Assembly: GCA_022760735.1 (NCBI GenBank)
Contig: JAKELU010000013.1
Span: 535-61,313 of the forward strand
Reading direction: 5' to 3'
DNA length: 60,779 nucleotides
DNA from: Firmicutes bacterium FC7
GTDB taxonomy: Bacteria > Bacillota > Clostridia > Tissierellales > Tissierellaceae
Shown piece by piece: positions 17,501 through 26,364 of the stretch; the first letter of the stretch is position 1; each line of letters starts with the position of its first letter. Below the pieces are notes generated by a model. That model saw nothing but the letters and a program-made list of their open reading frames with translations. It was not told where the DNA came from and did no database searches. A program made the translations under genes and the position numbers.

Positions 17501-18582
17501 GCTTTATCAATTAGACTATTTTGGAACCTGGAACTCGTATTTAAGAGATCCTCTAGAACTTCTCCCGTCTCTACATCTTTCTTACCTGCAATACGGTAAT
17601 CTACTTCTGCCATAATTACATTAAGCCAGCCAAAGTTCCCACCGGCTATGGTATAGGCGGCTTCAACCAGTCCTTCTGGGTAAGAGTTCATTTTCCCATC
17701 TTTTTTTAATTCATTCATAAAATCTGCTATATCTGCAAAGGAATTATTTTTCAACTCACATATGGGAATTCTCCTTTCTAAGGCACCTATACCCTTAATG
17801 TGATAGCCAATTACCGGCGAACAAAGTAGCATAAAGGAAATATTGGGATACTTCTTTCTTGTGTCCTCATGTTTAATGGCAGAGGAAATAACCTTTATGG
17901 CTTCTCCATCAACTTTATTAATATTTTCCTTATCCTTTTCTAATCCATATTTTGCAATTTCTCCGGCTGTTTCAACCTCTTCGCACACAATTAGAAGATG
18001 ATCAATGCCACATTTTTTTAGATAATCCATGGCTTCTCTCACCATTGCATCTAATCCCCTCATATCTAGAAGCAGATCATCTTGATGAACCTCTCCTATC
18101 TTTAAGATAGTTTTCAGTTTCTCTTTTTTAAATCCAAAAGGTAACAGGGCATTTTGTAATTCTTCCATTACCCTCCCCTGCATACTGCTATCAGGTTCTT
18201 GTGCTAAATAAGATAAGGCTGTATAAGTTCCATACGCCACCCAGTTATCACTGGTTAAGTCCTGATGGAGCATTTGTGAATAACGGATATAAATCGGTAA
18301 AATACCGTCTTCAAAGTTTTCCTTTAGTACTCTAACTTTTTTCGTCTCTCCGTCCTCTGATATAATCCACCCCTTATCTATTCCAATTGCCTCTGAAATA
18401 ACTTCAAAACCAATCCTAGATTTACCTATACCCCATTTACCAATCACCGGGAATATAGTAGCCATTCCTGCATCCTTTACCGTACCAATGAATGATTTAA
18501 AAACATTGTAAAATTCTTTTTGCCCTACCATTGGTTGAGTAAGTGGAAACTCACTGGTTCCATTAATGGACCATGTACTCAT
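14554..18582 (-). CDS. Giant AAA/STAND-like ATPase, 1342 residues
   Basis: This is the largest protein of the island. The N terminus holds the P-loop VIGKWGIGKSRIGF (about residues 46-59) and a hydrophobic Walker B candidate HLLIVCEEVE (near residue 200), then a strand FMLLCSPVIGY as sensor 1. The remaining ~1000 residues are mostly helical with charged stretches and no recognised repeat. The overall plan of one N-terminal ATPase with a very long C-terminal part recalls BrxC/PglY proteins of BREX and the large ATPases of other methylation-linked defence systems; I cannot assign it firmly. The ATG at 18582 follows AGGAATGA. Gaps to its neighbours are 13 bp and -4 bp, so it sits mid-operon. Confidence 0.72.
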   Translation of the reverse strand: MSTWSINGTSEFPLTQPMVGQKEFYNVFKSFIGTVKDAGMATIFPVIGKWGIGKSRIGFEVISEAIGIDKGWIISEDGETKKVRVLKENFEDGILPIYIRYSQMLHQDLTSDNWVAYGTYTALSYLAQEPDSSMQGRVMEELQNALLPFGFKKEKLKTILKIGEVHQDDLLLDMRGLDAMVREAMDYLKKCGIDHLLIVCEEVETAGEIAKYGLEKDKENINKVDGEAIKVISSAIKHEDTRKKYPNISFMLLCSPVIGYHIKGIGALERRIPICELKNNSFADIADFMNELKKDGKMNSYPEGLVEAAYTIAGGNFGWLNVIMAEVDYRIAGKKDVETGEVLEDLLNTSSRFQNSLIDKAAFDYISCKEKYRPIIKNALLMQLPVRKSKYEEDQIEAMMQAKASDGTKLFKEFYVVKLKKDSLGEQLHNVGYRRLQGNQFANAFGASFDLEVLLKNLKMYSLHVEEHEYIIGAEEETFLDQIRMLYPEEGVEEAAKYIFEFVKQKVEEEGIVPTYIGPNFAYLYQLNKRYRVDKGEFSYLTDGEKNQELEEYIEEMKKDKEGEVLRILTGAIRALEINYNETETFQLAGMTCMRTIVEEGPWLTVNPHNIVTIVWGKDEEKLYQGLQDRRLLNKGVHPIYVLSDTPIDETIEKVKRDFKEVGKCLIPLQISRLQKDILEVMSISKDMVDFRDSANQIGIVYREKIRKLNDFFIHGARKWFEEIDEKGYILRPIIYKSQWDYKQIGLLAKAFKKMLVNNATIEQLGSDPSVKLDDGEYQDLLSIMRHVHIGTIMEKKGFKNTGIFVNDSSSDVDIPKAFIHFLSFIGFKNRSLRDFESKYFFSGFDKVKPKKIIEQWIEFFIALKLIYKADGFIKRVNNNDLNERYEKVKHWFDKDYIEEKNELREIIEGPYLNALDLQNPIYKEKLEDAKKYLEQISLDDLSKLDSEDVLDKWSGILKKLDQFYKLVDYIYDEEGWKSYSTFSANIIKDLKIDDKEKPLWYRIRHIKLFHAYIKEIQEPTSKMINEMIEQIKKTNSYRNIDFPIFPITNLLKRYSVELEYATNYKELTTSKYKTTVKESYTLAYNLQTAEYSKAIERLDQILSECGIEGKVTAEFRWSDDKGVMGEYKSILRNFKEIVDFYLDKMPEAKQWAGYFNDAPDDLKNMVEVKNLNNYIETLEIFCNGGLVEEIDNKEEELEGKPLEFLSHYKKVIAEMRQYIGLIEGEKNNVMGKAKEERNKLYDNDLISTIDCIRRAQGKEVVGLNLASYPSEETYGLSKKVIEEKMKDLLQEGREFFQGKKVTFEFFKNVVKKDGAIDWNDCDEEKRELEAMKLIKTEVVVL

Positions 18583-18595
18583 AAAATCATTCCTC

Positions 18596-19645
18596 CTAAA
18601 ACTCTAATTTTATTAACTGTTTTTCCTTATCTCCCAATAGTCCACGTCCATGTCTTGGCTGTCCTTGCTCATAACCTATTAATCTAAACTTGCCGCTTTC
18701 TATTCCTTGCATAAAATAACGATCAATCCATTTATCAATACTTTCCTTTGTTTCGGGTTCAATATTTTCCTTTAGAATACTCCCCACCATTTCTACTGAA
18801 AAATATCCTCTAATATCTCCATGCTTTGATATTAAGTCTTTTAATATATCGGTATCTTTTAATGAGCCGCTCAATAATAGACTGTTAAGAACATCTTCAC
18901 CTATATCTTCTTTTACTTTTTCCTTATTAATTTGAAAGAGCCCCTCACCTTTTTCTTTGAACCAGTCTAAATATTTAAATAAGGTCAATGGCATTTTTAA
19001 ATAGGTCCCTATCTGTGATAAAGAAGGGGTTTCTTTGGTTGTACCCATCAATTGGATTTCCACTTCATCTCCAATATTCAATTCTTTTTTCCAATAAGGA
19101 CCTAATGACTCTTTGCTATACTTTTTCATAAAGTCATTTAGATTCGGTACAGATGTTGAAGGATTTAAAAGAAAATATCTTATACCATCGACTTCAACAT
19201 AGGCTTCTCTGTTTTCATCTAAAAACTTTTTGGGAAAACAAAGGCCGTCGCTATTTAGAATTCCTAAAGCAAGTGCCCGAACTCTAATAGCATAGGTTAA
19301 TAATTGCTTTGCTAATTGCTTTTCCCAACCATCATCTCTTTGGTAACAATTTCTCAATTCCAATGCCTCATCTGTTAAAAAATATCCTTCTTTGCCTTTT
19401 GAAATAAAGTTAGCACCTGAAATAATAATCTTTTCTTGCTTTCTTTCGGCTCCAAACAGTCCATAGAATTCATCCGATCGCACTAATCTGCCTTTGTCAT
19501 CAGTGGGATAAGATAAATATGTTTTTGCTATATCATATTTGCTATTAGATTCCATTTTCTCCGGCAACCTTAATAATATCTCCGGCCACCGTTCAATGGA
19601 CGAATTATCAGTCCAAAATCTATCCGCAGTAATATGTATTTTCAT
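18596..19645 (-). CDS. Unknown protein, 349 residues, in the methylase-associated operon
   Basis: I do not recognise this protein. It begins MKIHITADRFWTDN, followed by predicted helices, and has a mixed middle with a β-rich stretch GDEVEIQLMGTTKETPSLS. The C-terminal third resembles a helical winged-helix-type end (IESGKFRLIGYEQGQPRHGRG). It overlaps the following gene frame by 4 bp and lies 13 bp before the giant ATPase. No membrane segments or metal motifs are visible. Conserved residues cannot be picked from a single sequence. Confidence 0.6.
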   Translation of the reverse strand: MKIHITADRFWTDNSSIERWPEILLRLPEKMESNSKYDIAKTYLSYPTDDKGRLVRSDEFYGLFGAERKQEKIIISGANFISKGKEGYFLTDEALELRNCYQRDDGWEKQLAKQLLTYAIRVRALALGILNSDGLCFPKKFLDENREAYVEVDGIRYFLLNPSTSVPNLNDFMKKYSKESLGPYWKKELNIGDEVEIQLMGTTKETPSLSQIGTYLKMPLTLFKYLDWFKEKGEGLFQINKEKVKEDIGEDVLNSLLLSGSLKDTDILKDLISKHGDIRGYFSVEMVGSILKENIEPETKESIDKWIDRYFMQGIESGKFRLIGYEQGQPRHGRGLLGDKEKQLIKLEF

Positions 19646-20700
19646 AATGATTTCCTCAATTCCTCAATGTAATCTTTTAGCATACTCTTAAATTTCCTAG
19701 CACGGTTTTTTATGATAATCCCTTCCGATGAGTAGAGCCTATCATCAAAAGAGGGGTTTAAAACATATTCACCGTCTTTATAAGTAAATTGCTTGTTATC
19801 CATTAGTTGGAACAATATAACATCAACTTCCGGAGCCTTATTAGGGAATAAATGTATATTGTTTATATCGCAAAACTGTTTTACAAACTCTTTAAAATCT
19901 CCTATTTTATGTTCTTTCCCCTTATGGTCATAGATAAAAGCCTCTAAAAGTTGTTCCGTATAAGGGTTCTTTATATCTTTAGGTCTAATGGATATGCCAT
20001 TGATTCCCTCTGCCTTGTATTCTGAAATAACCATTCCTAAAACTACTATAAATGTCCTCCAAGGATAGGAGAGTATTTCCTTAATCTCTTCTGACACCTG
20101 AAAATCATCATATTTGTAAGGCGTTAGTGCATATAGATTTTTCTCTTTCAACACTTCTAAATGTATATTAGAACTTACTTTCCGTTCCTTTACCCATATA
20201 TCATTTGGAGTTTTACCTATCCTTTCAACCTCAGTATCTTCTATCTCTTCTGCCAACTGAATAAACTGCAATCGAGTAAGGATAGTGCGATACTGAGGAT
20301 ATCCTTTAAATATCGGTCCATAAAAGGCTTTGATTTCATTAGTTTCTGAAAAGTTTTGCTCTCTAATTGCTAATATTTTCTCTGCAAATTTAGGAATATG
20401 ATCTATAAATTCATATAGTGCCTCTCCATCTCCACTCTGACCAATAGCGTAGGCTTCTTGATAGACCTTCCATAAAAGGTAATCTAATAGAGGCGGATAG
20501 CAGCAAGCCAGAGATGATATGAAATCTTCTCTGGTTACTTTCCCACTAAAATCAATCCATTTATTTGTAATAAGATATCTATCTTCAGTTCTTTTAATAA
20601 AGTTTAAATCCATTAGATATCTTAGGGAACTGTCGAATTTTACTTCTCCGTAGTCATAGAGGTCATTCAGATCTCTTATTAAATTCTTTACATCAAGCAT
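19642..20700 (-). CDS. Unknown protein, 352 residues, in the methylase-associated operon
   Basis: I do not recognise this protein. The N terminus (about residues 1-55) could be a winged helix: DLNDLYDYGEVKFD..., LRYLMDLNFIKRTEDRYLIT. The rest is mainly helical, with one more wing-like C-terminal segment (FTYKDGEYVLNPSFDDRL). Its start codon lies 1-2 bp from the stop of hsdS, and its end overlaps the 349-residue gene by 4 bp. This tight packing argues for a stable complex with its neighbours. It could recognise DNA or bridge the methylase and the ATPases (guess). Confidence 0.6.
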   Translation of the reverse strand: MLDVKNLIRDLNDLYDYGEVKFDSSLRYLMDLNFIKRTEDRYLITNKWIDFSGKVTREDFISSLACCYPPLLDYLLWKVYQEAYAIGQSGDGEALYEFIDHIPKFAEKILAIREQNFSETNEIKAFYGPIFKGYPQYRTILTRLQFIQLAEEIEDTEVERIGKTPNDIWVKERKVSSNIHLEVLKEKNLYALTPYKYDDFQVSEEIKEILSYPWRTFIVVLGMVISEYKAEGINGISIRPKDIKNPYTEQLLEAFIYDHKGKEHKIGDFKEFVKQFCDINNIHLFPNKAPEVDVILFQLMDNKQFTYKDGEYVLNPSFDDRLYSSEGIIIKNRARKFKSMLKDYIEELRKSL

Positions 20701-20701
20701 C

Positions 20702-22177
20702 TTAACACCTGCTCTCTGTACTGGAATTATTATTCAGTTCAGACATCTCAAAGTCGCCTTCTATAAGGTCTTCTACATCCTGTTTGGCTTCTTGGATTAA
20801 TTGTTTTGCTTGTTCCTTGCATTTTATTATTTCAATATATTTATCGGCTACCATATCTTGTTTTTCCCGTTCTATTAAAGGTATACATAATTGCCTGACA
20901 TCTTTAGGATAATACGATGCAGTTATACCTGATACTTGTCTTTGAATCTGATGGTAAACGAACTTTTCTCTCATAACTAAACACAAATATATGGGATTCA
21001 CTTTATCAAAATTTGGCCTTATCACAATAATCTTTCCAGATGCCATTGCATCAGGATATTTGATCCCTTCAATACCTTGTATATAAACATCCACTTTTTC
21101 TCCAATGTATTTTGCCAGGTGTGCTGCAGGAATAATAAAAACATCCCCATGTTGTAAATGGCATCTTTTATTTTTTACATAGAATTCCTTATCTACATGA
21201 TCAGAATCAGACCAATCCAATCCCCCATTGGTAAGATTTTTAACTTTTAATATTTTGGGACCTTTATCTGCGTATTGAGATGGCGATTTGCCCATAAAAC
21301 AATCCTTTAATAAATCATCTAGATATACCCCTTTTTGCTCCCTTATTACTTGCTCATATTTATCTCCTATCAAAGTAAAATATTCGGCATTAAATACATC
21401 TCTAATGTTTTCAGCAGACTTCCATGTGAATTTTGAGTGATATACCTTAGATTCATCAATTGAATTATAAATATCACTAAACTTCTCATTGAAAAAAGTG
21501 TTTATCTCATTTTCAAGCCGCTTTGCTTCTTCCCGCAATTCTTCAGCCCTTCGTACTTTATCTCCAATGTATTTCTGGATTTCTGCAGAAGGTATCGGTA
21601 TTTGTATAGACCTAATAGTGTCCATATCAATTTTGGGTTTTGCAGAGTTCATCATTCCTTGCCATATCTGATTCTGGCCATATTTAGACTTTAAAAATGA
21701 TAAAACAAAGTAATTGTCATAAGAATTCTTTATCTCAACACCCATTAAATTTCCACTTATATTACATTTGTCATTTTTTCTTGGAATAATAGCGACATCC
21801 CCAATACCATTACCTATCTTTGTAATTATTAGGGCGCCTGAGTTAAATCTTGAACTTTTCAATCTTATACTATCTTCATTTGAAATAAATACAAGTTCAT
21901 TATCTTCAACAATGAAATTTTTACAATTAAGAGGTCTAATAAATGGAACTCCTTTTTCAACATATGCAGAGGCAAGTAAAGCAGAGCCAAAAGGTCCGCT
22001 GTTCATTCTTTTGCATATGTCCTCAAAAGGTTTACAGTCTAGCCCACAATTTACTATAGTATCGAGATATTCGATATATTTAATATGGTAGTAGTTAGAA
22101 TCTATTCTTTTGTTGATTAATCTATCAGCCGCCCATATGATACTAGGCTCTTTACTCATAACTGAAAAGCCACTCAC
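20702..22177 (-). CDS. hsdS: Type I restriction-like specificity subunit (HsdS), full length with two TRDs
   Basis: The protein has 491 residues and shows the usual HsdS plan: a first target-recognition domain (about residues 20-180, ending IPIPSAEIQKYIG), a central coiled coil (VRRAEELREEAKRLENEI), a second recognition domain (about 240-430, ending CIPLIEREKQ), and a second helix (YIEIIKCKEQAKQLIQEA). HsdS proteins choose the DNA sequence methylated by HsdM. It lies 15 bp after hsdM. No hsdR is present in the window, so the complex probably methylates for a different effector set. Two internal ATGs near the start are also possible. Confidence 0.86.
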   Translation of the reverse strand: MSGFSVMSKEPSIIWAADRLINKRIDSNYYHIKYIEYLDTIVNCGLDCKPFEDICKRMNSGPFGSALLASAYVEKGVPFIRPLNCKNFIVEDNELVFISNEDSIRLKSSRFNSGALIITKIGNGIGDVAIIPRKNDKCNISGNLMGVEIKNSYDNYFVLSFLKSKYGQNQIWQGMMNSAKPKIDMDTIRSIQIPIPSAEIQKYIGDKVRRAEELREEAKRLENEINTFFNEKFSDIYNSIDESKVYHSKFTWKSAENIRDVFNAEYFTLIGDKYEQVIREQKGVYLDDLLKDCFMGKSPSQYADKGPKILKVKNLTNGGLDWSDSDHVDKEFYVKNKRCHLQHGDVFIIPAAHLAKYIGEKVDVYIQGIEGIKYPDAMASGKIIVIRPNFDKVNPIYLCLVMREKFVYHQIQRQVSGITASYYPKDVRQLCIPLIEREKQDMVADKYIEIIKCKEQAKQLIQEAKQDVEDLIEGDFEMSELNNNSSTESRC

Positions 22178-22192
22178 AATGCCACCCCCCTC

Positions 22193-24061
22193 TTACATAA
22201 CATCCTCTGGAATTCCCTTTTTATAAGCCTCTACAATCTTCAATAAATCGTTCCTATCATTACCCAAGGGAACCTCTACATTATTTTTCACCTCAAATCC
22301 TACTTCATCGGCTACTGCCATAAATACCGGTCCCTGTTTTTCGCCTGGATGTTCCTTCTTCTTAACATATAATAACGATGTTTTCGCTCCTGCTCCAGAT
22401 AGTTTAAAGGTTTCTTGTGGCAAACTTACTACTGCTTTTAACACCGCCTTACCGCCTTCAAATTCACCGGTTACAGAGTTCTTTTTACCCATTATGTATT
22501 CTCGAATATACTGGTCTCCTGAGTTGGACAAAATACCGTCTGGCACTACCATCATCATCAAGCCACCTGGTTTCAGTAATTGAAGACATCTATCTATGAA
22601 AAGAACTGCTGGGTCAACAGAATTAACTGGCCTCCATATGCCTTTATTGTTTGGTTTAGAACCCAATGATAGCCCATCTGAGGACATCCTATTATTACCG
22701 TCTTCATCTATATCGCTAGAATATAATTCTTCTATCAAATACTTACCATCTTTGTCTTTAATAGATATTCCGCCTTTTTTGAAAGGGGGATTGGTAATGA
22801 TTACATCAAAGGATTCTGGTTTTAGATTAGTATTGCTTAAGGAATTTAAAGTTTGAAAGATAGGTGCTTTTAAAGCCCCACGTAGAGCCATATTTATTCT
22901 CGCCTTCAATACCATTCCAGAACTTCTGTCCGCTCCTACAAAGCAATGGTTCAACATTTCTTTAAACTGTGCTTTATGATGTTCTTTATTTCCCGCCAAT
23001 TCATAAAGCATATAATTTTTAATTTCTTCCAAGGCTTTAATTAAGAAGCCTGCAGATCCACACGCTGGATCCAGTATTCTTAATGTTGGCATCCCTGTCT
23101 TAGGGTCCTTTCCTATTATTTTAGAAGACCCCTGTTTTTTTAAATCATGCATTACCATTTCTACAGCGGCTTCCGTCACTTGTCTTGGGGTTAGGTAAAT
23201 ACCCATGCCGCCCTTATTTTCATACTTTCCTCTTAACAAAACATCAAAGACTCTACCTAATACATCTCCAGTTAAATCTAATAGAGTGGCAGGCCGTTTT
23301 ACTCCATTTACTTCAATCTCCCCAAGATCTTGTAGTGCCCTCATTACTGTTTCGTAAATATTAGGATTTTGCAGTTTTAAATAATCATCCTTAGGGAAAA
23401 TTGGTATCCTATCTCCCTCATCATCGATTGCCACATAATCCTCGTGATTTTTAATTTCTTTAAAGGCTTCCCTTATTTCTTCAACTACTTTCTTCTTATC
23501 CTCTGCATTTTCTAAATAACTGTAATGAAATATTTCACTATATTTTCTACCGGAAAGGTTTCCTTCCCTTAAAATATAGTCGGAATTGTTAAGACGAAAC
23601 TCTTCCATGAATATCAATTTACAAAACTCATCAATGGCATCGTTGGAGTTATTGACATTATCTCCAGAAGCATAAATTTGCTCGTGAATAGCATCAAACC
23701 TTTTTTGCAGTTCACTGTACATTCTATTGGACCATTTATCTCTTTCAGTTAACTCTCTTTTTTTAATGGCACTCTTGTCCATATTTACAGATGGAGGGAT
23801 CTCTGAAATGCTTTTTTCTTCCTCTACATTTAAATAAACATTGTTCACACCATTTGTAATCCATGCAAAATTAGGGAAAGGATCTAACTCCATGGCCTCA
23901 TAATTGAACTCTATTACCAGTTCAGGGCTTAATTCTGTACCCTCTTCTACTTTCTTAACATAAACATAAACGCCACTATCTCCTGCCATAAAAGCCATTT
24001 CATTAACATCTATGATTTCTTTATACCCTAATTCATTTAGTTTGGATTTTAATTGTTCCAT
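22193..24061 (-). CDS. hsdM: N6-adenine DNA methyltransferase, HsdM-like
   Basis: The protein has 622 residues. The SAM-binding motif ILDPACGSAGFLI and catalytic NPPF (DVIITNPPFKKGG) are intact, followed by LFIDRCLQLLKPGG and a C-terminal part typical of type I M subunits (GAGAKTSLLYVKK). An N-terminal domain (residues 1-130) has a β-rich head not usual in the shortest HsdM proteins. Known reaction: transfer of a methyl group from S-adenosylmethionine to adenine N6 at the site selected by HsdS. A GGAGGTAATATTA ribosome site precedes the ATG. It is likely to mark self DNA for the operon's defence function. Confidence 0.9.
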   Translation of the reverse strand: MEQLKSKLNELGYKEIIDVNEMAFMAGDSGVYVYVKKVEEGTELSPELVIEFNYEAMELDPFPNFAWITNGVNNVYLNVEEEKSISEIPPSVNMDKSAIKKRELTERDKWSNRMYSELQKRFDAIHEQIYASGDNVNNSNDAIDEFCKLIFMEEFRLNNSDYILREGNLSGRKYSEIFHYSYLENAEDKKKVVEEIREAFKEIKNHEDYVAIDDEGDRIPIFPKDDYLKLQNPNIYETVMRALQDLGEIEVNGVKRPATLLDLTGDVLGRVFDVLLRGKYENKGGMGIYLTPRQVTEAAVEMVMHDLKKQGSSKIIGKDPKTGMPTLRILDPACGSAGFLIKALEEIKNYMLYELAGNKEHHKAQFKEMLNHCFVGADRSSGMVLKARINMALRGALKAPIFQTLNSLSNTNLKPESFDVIITNPPFKKGGISIKDKDGKYLIEELYSSDIDEDGNNRMSSDGLSLGSKPNNKGIWRPVNSVDPAVLFIDRCLQLLKPGGLMMMVVPDGILSNSGDQYIREYIMGKKNSVTGEFEGGKAVLKAVVSLPQETFKLSGAGAKTSLLYVKKKEHPGEKQGPVFMAVADEVGFEVKNNVEVPLGNDRNDLLKIVEAYKKGIPEDVM

Positions 24062-24080
24062 TAATATTACCTCCTTGAAT

Positions 24081-24428
24081 TTACTTCTTACTAATAATCA
24101 CACCATTAGGTGTATAGTAGTTTTGGCTGTTTTCAACTATTTCCAATAGTTCTGCCTTACTAATAGTGAATGGGATTTGCTCCATAACTTTACTCAAAGG
24201 GATTTTGGGCTTCTCTTTAAATAACTGATCTAGTATCCGTAAGACTTTTTGCTCAATATCCCCTTCACCTATTGAATACATTCCATCCTTTTTGGTAATT
24301 TTTTTGTCCATTTCTAAAAACAATCTTACTTGAGATTGATTCCACTGGATGCCAATCTCATTAAATCTGCTATGCACTTCAGATAATGTTTTAGGAGTTT
24401 TTAATTGCTCGTATACTTTCTCAAGCAT
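24081..24428 (-). CDS. Small winged-helix-like protein, 115 residues
   Basis: The protein has 115 residues and looks like one or two winged-helix modules: LSEVHSRFNEIGIQWNQSQV, then ITKKDGMYSIGEGD as a wing, and a second helical half that ends YYTPNGVIISKK. It has no catalytic motif. The gene lies between hsdS2 and hsdM with short gaps. It may be a regulator of the operon, perhaps acting on the repeats at 25766-25818, or a small DNA-binding subunit (both guesses). Confidence 0.6.
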   Translation of the reverse strand: MLEKVYEQLKTPKTLSEVHSRFNEIGIQWNQSQVRLFLEMDKKITKKDGMYSIGEGDIEQKVLRILDQLFKEKPKIPLSKVMEQIPFTISKAELLEIVENSQNYYTPNGVIISKK

Positions 24429-24474
24429 GGCTTTATTTCCTCCTTTCTTTTACGATAATAAGGATAAGTTCACC

Positions 24475-25749
24475 TTACATTAGAGCATATACATAATTTT
24501 TCATATTTTCTGCTATTCCCGACTCTTCTTTTATACTCAGCCTTGGAATACGAATATTTTCGAATTCTCTTCTGTTTATTGTCTTAAAATATAAACCTAT
24601 TGAGCCTGCTTCAATCTGTTTTAAAATAATTGGCTGCTTGAATAAAAATAACAGGTAAAAAGGATCTATGCTTACAGGCTTGATATTGTAAAAAGCATCA
24701 CTTGCCATCATCCCTTCATGTTTATCAGTAATCACTGCCGTTACATGTTTTTTTGTCCCCGTAGCACTTCCTGACTTTGCAGTAATCAATTCATTTTTCT
24801 CTAAAACATACCTAATTCTACTACTGAGGTTTTTATATAAGTCCTTTTCAGTGCTTGTAATAATGGAAAGATCGTCATCTACATTAGATATATTGATATA
24901 CTCAACTATTTGGTTTTCATCCATTTTAGGTTTTATAGCCTTCTTAATTTTCACCGCTTGACCTAATGGCTGCCAACAAATATTACTACAACCATTATGG
25001 ATGGTTTTATAAAGTTTACTTTGAAAATAGGTATAGTACTTGGGATCTAATCTATCAACATTTATTTCATTTCCGTTTATATAAACACTATTAGAAACTT
25101 TAAATAAATCAGCGTCTTGCACAATATAATTATTAAAAATATCCTTACATGCCTCATATAACCTATATGCATCTATTCTATTTTGGGTCTGTATGTGTTC
25201 ATTAAAGGAGATGCTCTCATAATCCGCTGGTATTTTTAACTCCTTTATATCACTAATACTTATGCGATTAATCAAACCGCTTTTTATTGATTCAAGAGCA
25301 TATTGACCTGCCTCACTATTCAAGTAAGCAACTAACCTTTTTGCCGTAAAAGGTTGTTTCAACCTTATCCGAATAATATCTGATGAAATAACACAGTCTT
25401 CTAAATTTGATGTTACCCTTACAACTTGACCTGATCTACCTACCGCTGTTACCAGCACATCGTTTTCTTTTATGTAATCTTTTTCCCTTAGACCTTCTGC
25501 AGATATTGATTTTATGGATGGTTGGTAAATTGTTCCGTCTTTAAAATCACTTACATTAATAAGCCTTACTCCTTCATCAATATAGTTTCTTTTTATCCTA
25601 GTACCATCAGTTATTTCGGTGGCAATGCTAGATAATTTTACTGTTTTAATACCTTCCAAAGACTTAATGCTTTTGTAATGATTTATTGTATAGCGGTAAG
25701 AGATATTTTTCGGGTGAATATAATGTGGTTCTACGAAGCAGTAATCCAA
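24475..25749 (-). CDS. Second HsdS-like specificity protein, first gene of the operon
   Basis: The protein has 424 residues. Two recognition-like domains are visible: TDGTRIKRNYIDEGVRLINV ... ISISDIKELKIP (about residues 45-175) and YINISNVDDDLSII ... NIRIPRLSIKEESG (about 265-415). Helices lie between and after them. The start appears to be a TTG behind AAGGTGGG. A system with two separate specificity proteins and one methylase is unusual for classical type I restriction; the second may guide the effector modules or allow two target sites. It begins the operon after a long AT-rich gap. Confidence 0.78.
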   Translation of the reverse strand: MDYCFVEPHYIHPKNISYRYTINHYKSIKSLEGIKTVKLSSIATEITDGTRIKRNYIDEGVRLINVSDFKDGTIYQPSIKSISAEGLREKDYIKENDVLVTAVGRSGQVVRVTSNLEDCVISSDIIRIRLKQPFTAKRLVAYLNSEAGQYALESIKSGLINRISISDIKELKIPADYESISFNEHIQTQNRIDAYRLYEACKDIFNNYIVQDADLFKVSNSVYINGNEINVDRLDPKYYTYFQSKLYKTIHNGCSNICWQPLGQAVKIKKAIKPKMDENQIVEYINISNVDDDLSIITSTEKDLYKNLSSRIRYVLEKNELITAKSGSATGTKKHVTAVITDKHEGMMASDAFYNIKPVSIDPFYLLFLFKQPIILKQIEAGSIGLYFKTINRREFENIRIPRLSIKEESGIAENMKNYVYALM

Positions 25750-25765
25750 TAACCCACCTTCTTTC

Positions 25766-25818
25766 TATTGCATAATTTCTCTTTTTTATTTTTAATTAAT
25801 TGTATCGCATAATTTCTC
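25766..25818. repeat. Direct repeats before the methylase-associated operon
   Basis: TATTGCATAATTTCTC (25766-25781) and TATCGCATAATTTCTC (25803-25818) lie in the same orientation 37 bp apart, just upstream of the first gene. They are plausible operators for the operon. Confidence 0.5.
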
Positions 25819-26090
25819 CATTGTAAAGGGCCAATTGAAAATATTTCTACTTTTTTCAAATATCAAAGTGAAAGACTCGATCTTAAAATAAATAATTTAC
25901 CTCTCCGTTTCGTTTATTTTCCAGACATTATCTCTAATTTACTCAAGATTCCTATTTTATTTATTTTAATTCCTATTTTTTTCTCCTTTTTTCCTCATTA
26001 AATCTATTTTATTTGTTTTAGTGAGTTTAGTGAGTTTTTTATGATGTAATCTTTTACTTATTTTAGGAGCACATCGAAAATTGAGCAAAA

Positions 26091-26130
26091 AAAATAACCG
26101 TTTTGTATTTGAAAACAAAATGGTTATTTT
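26091..26130. terminator. Bidirectional terminator
   Basis: AAAATAACCGTTTTGT and ACAAAATGGTTATTTT pair with one mismatch around a short loop, with A and T runs on both sides. Confidence 0.75.
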
Positions 26131-26364
26131 TAAAAAAGTCTATTTTAACCGATTTATACTGATTTAGCCCTATATAACCCTGTTGTAATTTTATATCATT
26201 TTCTTTCTATTTCTTTTTATTTTATTCTTTTTATTTATTTTATTTATAGCATAGTCATCCTCTATAGCGATTTTTTTCGGCACGAATTAAATAATTTGGA
26301 AAATCAACTCCAATATGCTTCAGAAGATTAATAAATGTTAGTAATAGCCCTTAACAGTTTATGT

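Noticed and set aside
14554-18582. Definite BrxC/PglY assignment and BREX call
   Set aside because: The likeness is only in general layout; no PglZ phosphatase or BrxL/BrxA-like gene is visible.
7564-25749. Classical type I restriction-modification system
   Set aside because: hsdM and hsdS are present, but there is no HsdR-type helicase-nuclease; the remaining genes belong to a different plan.
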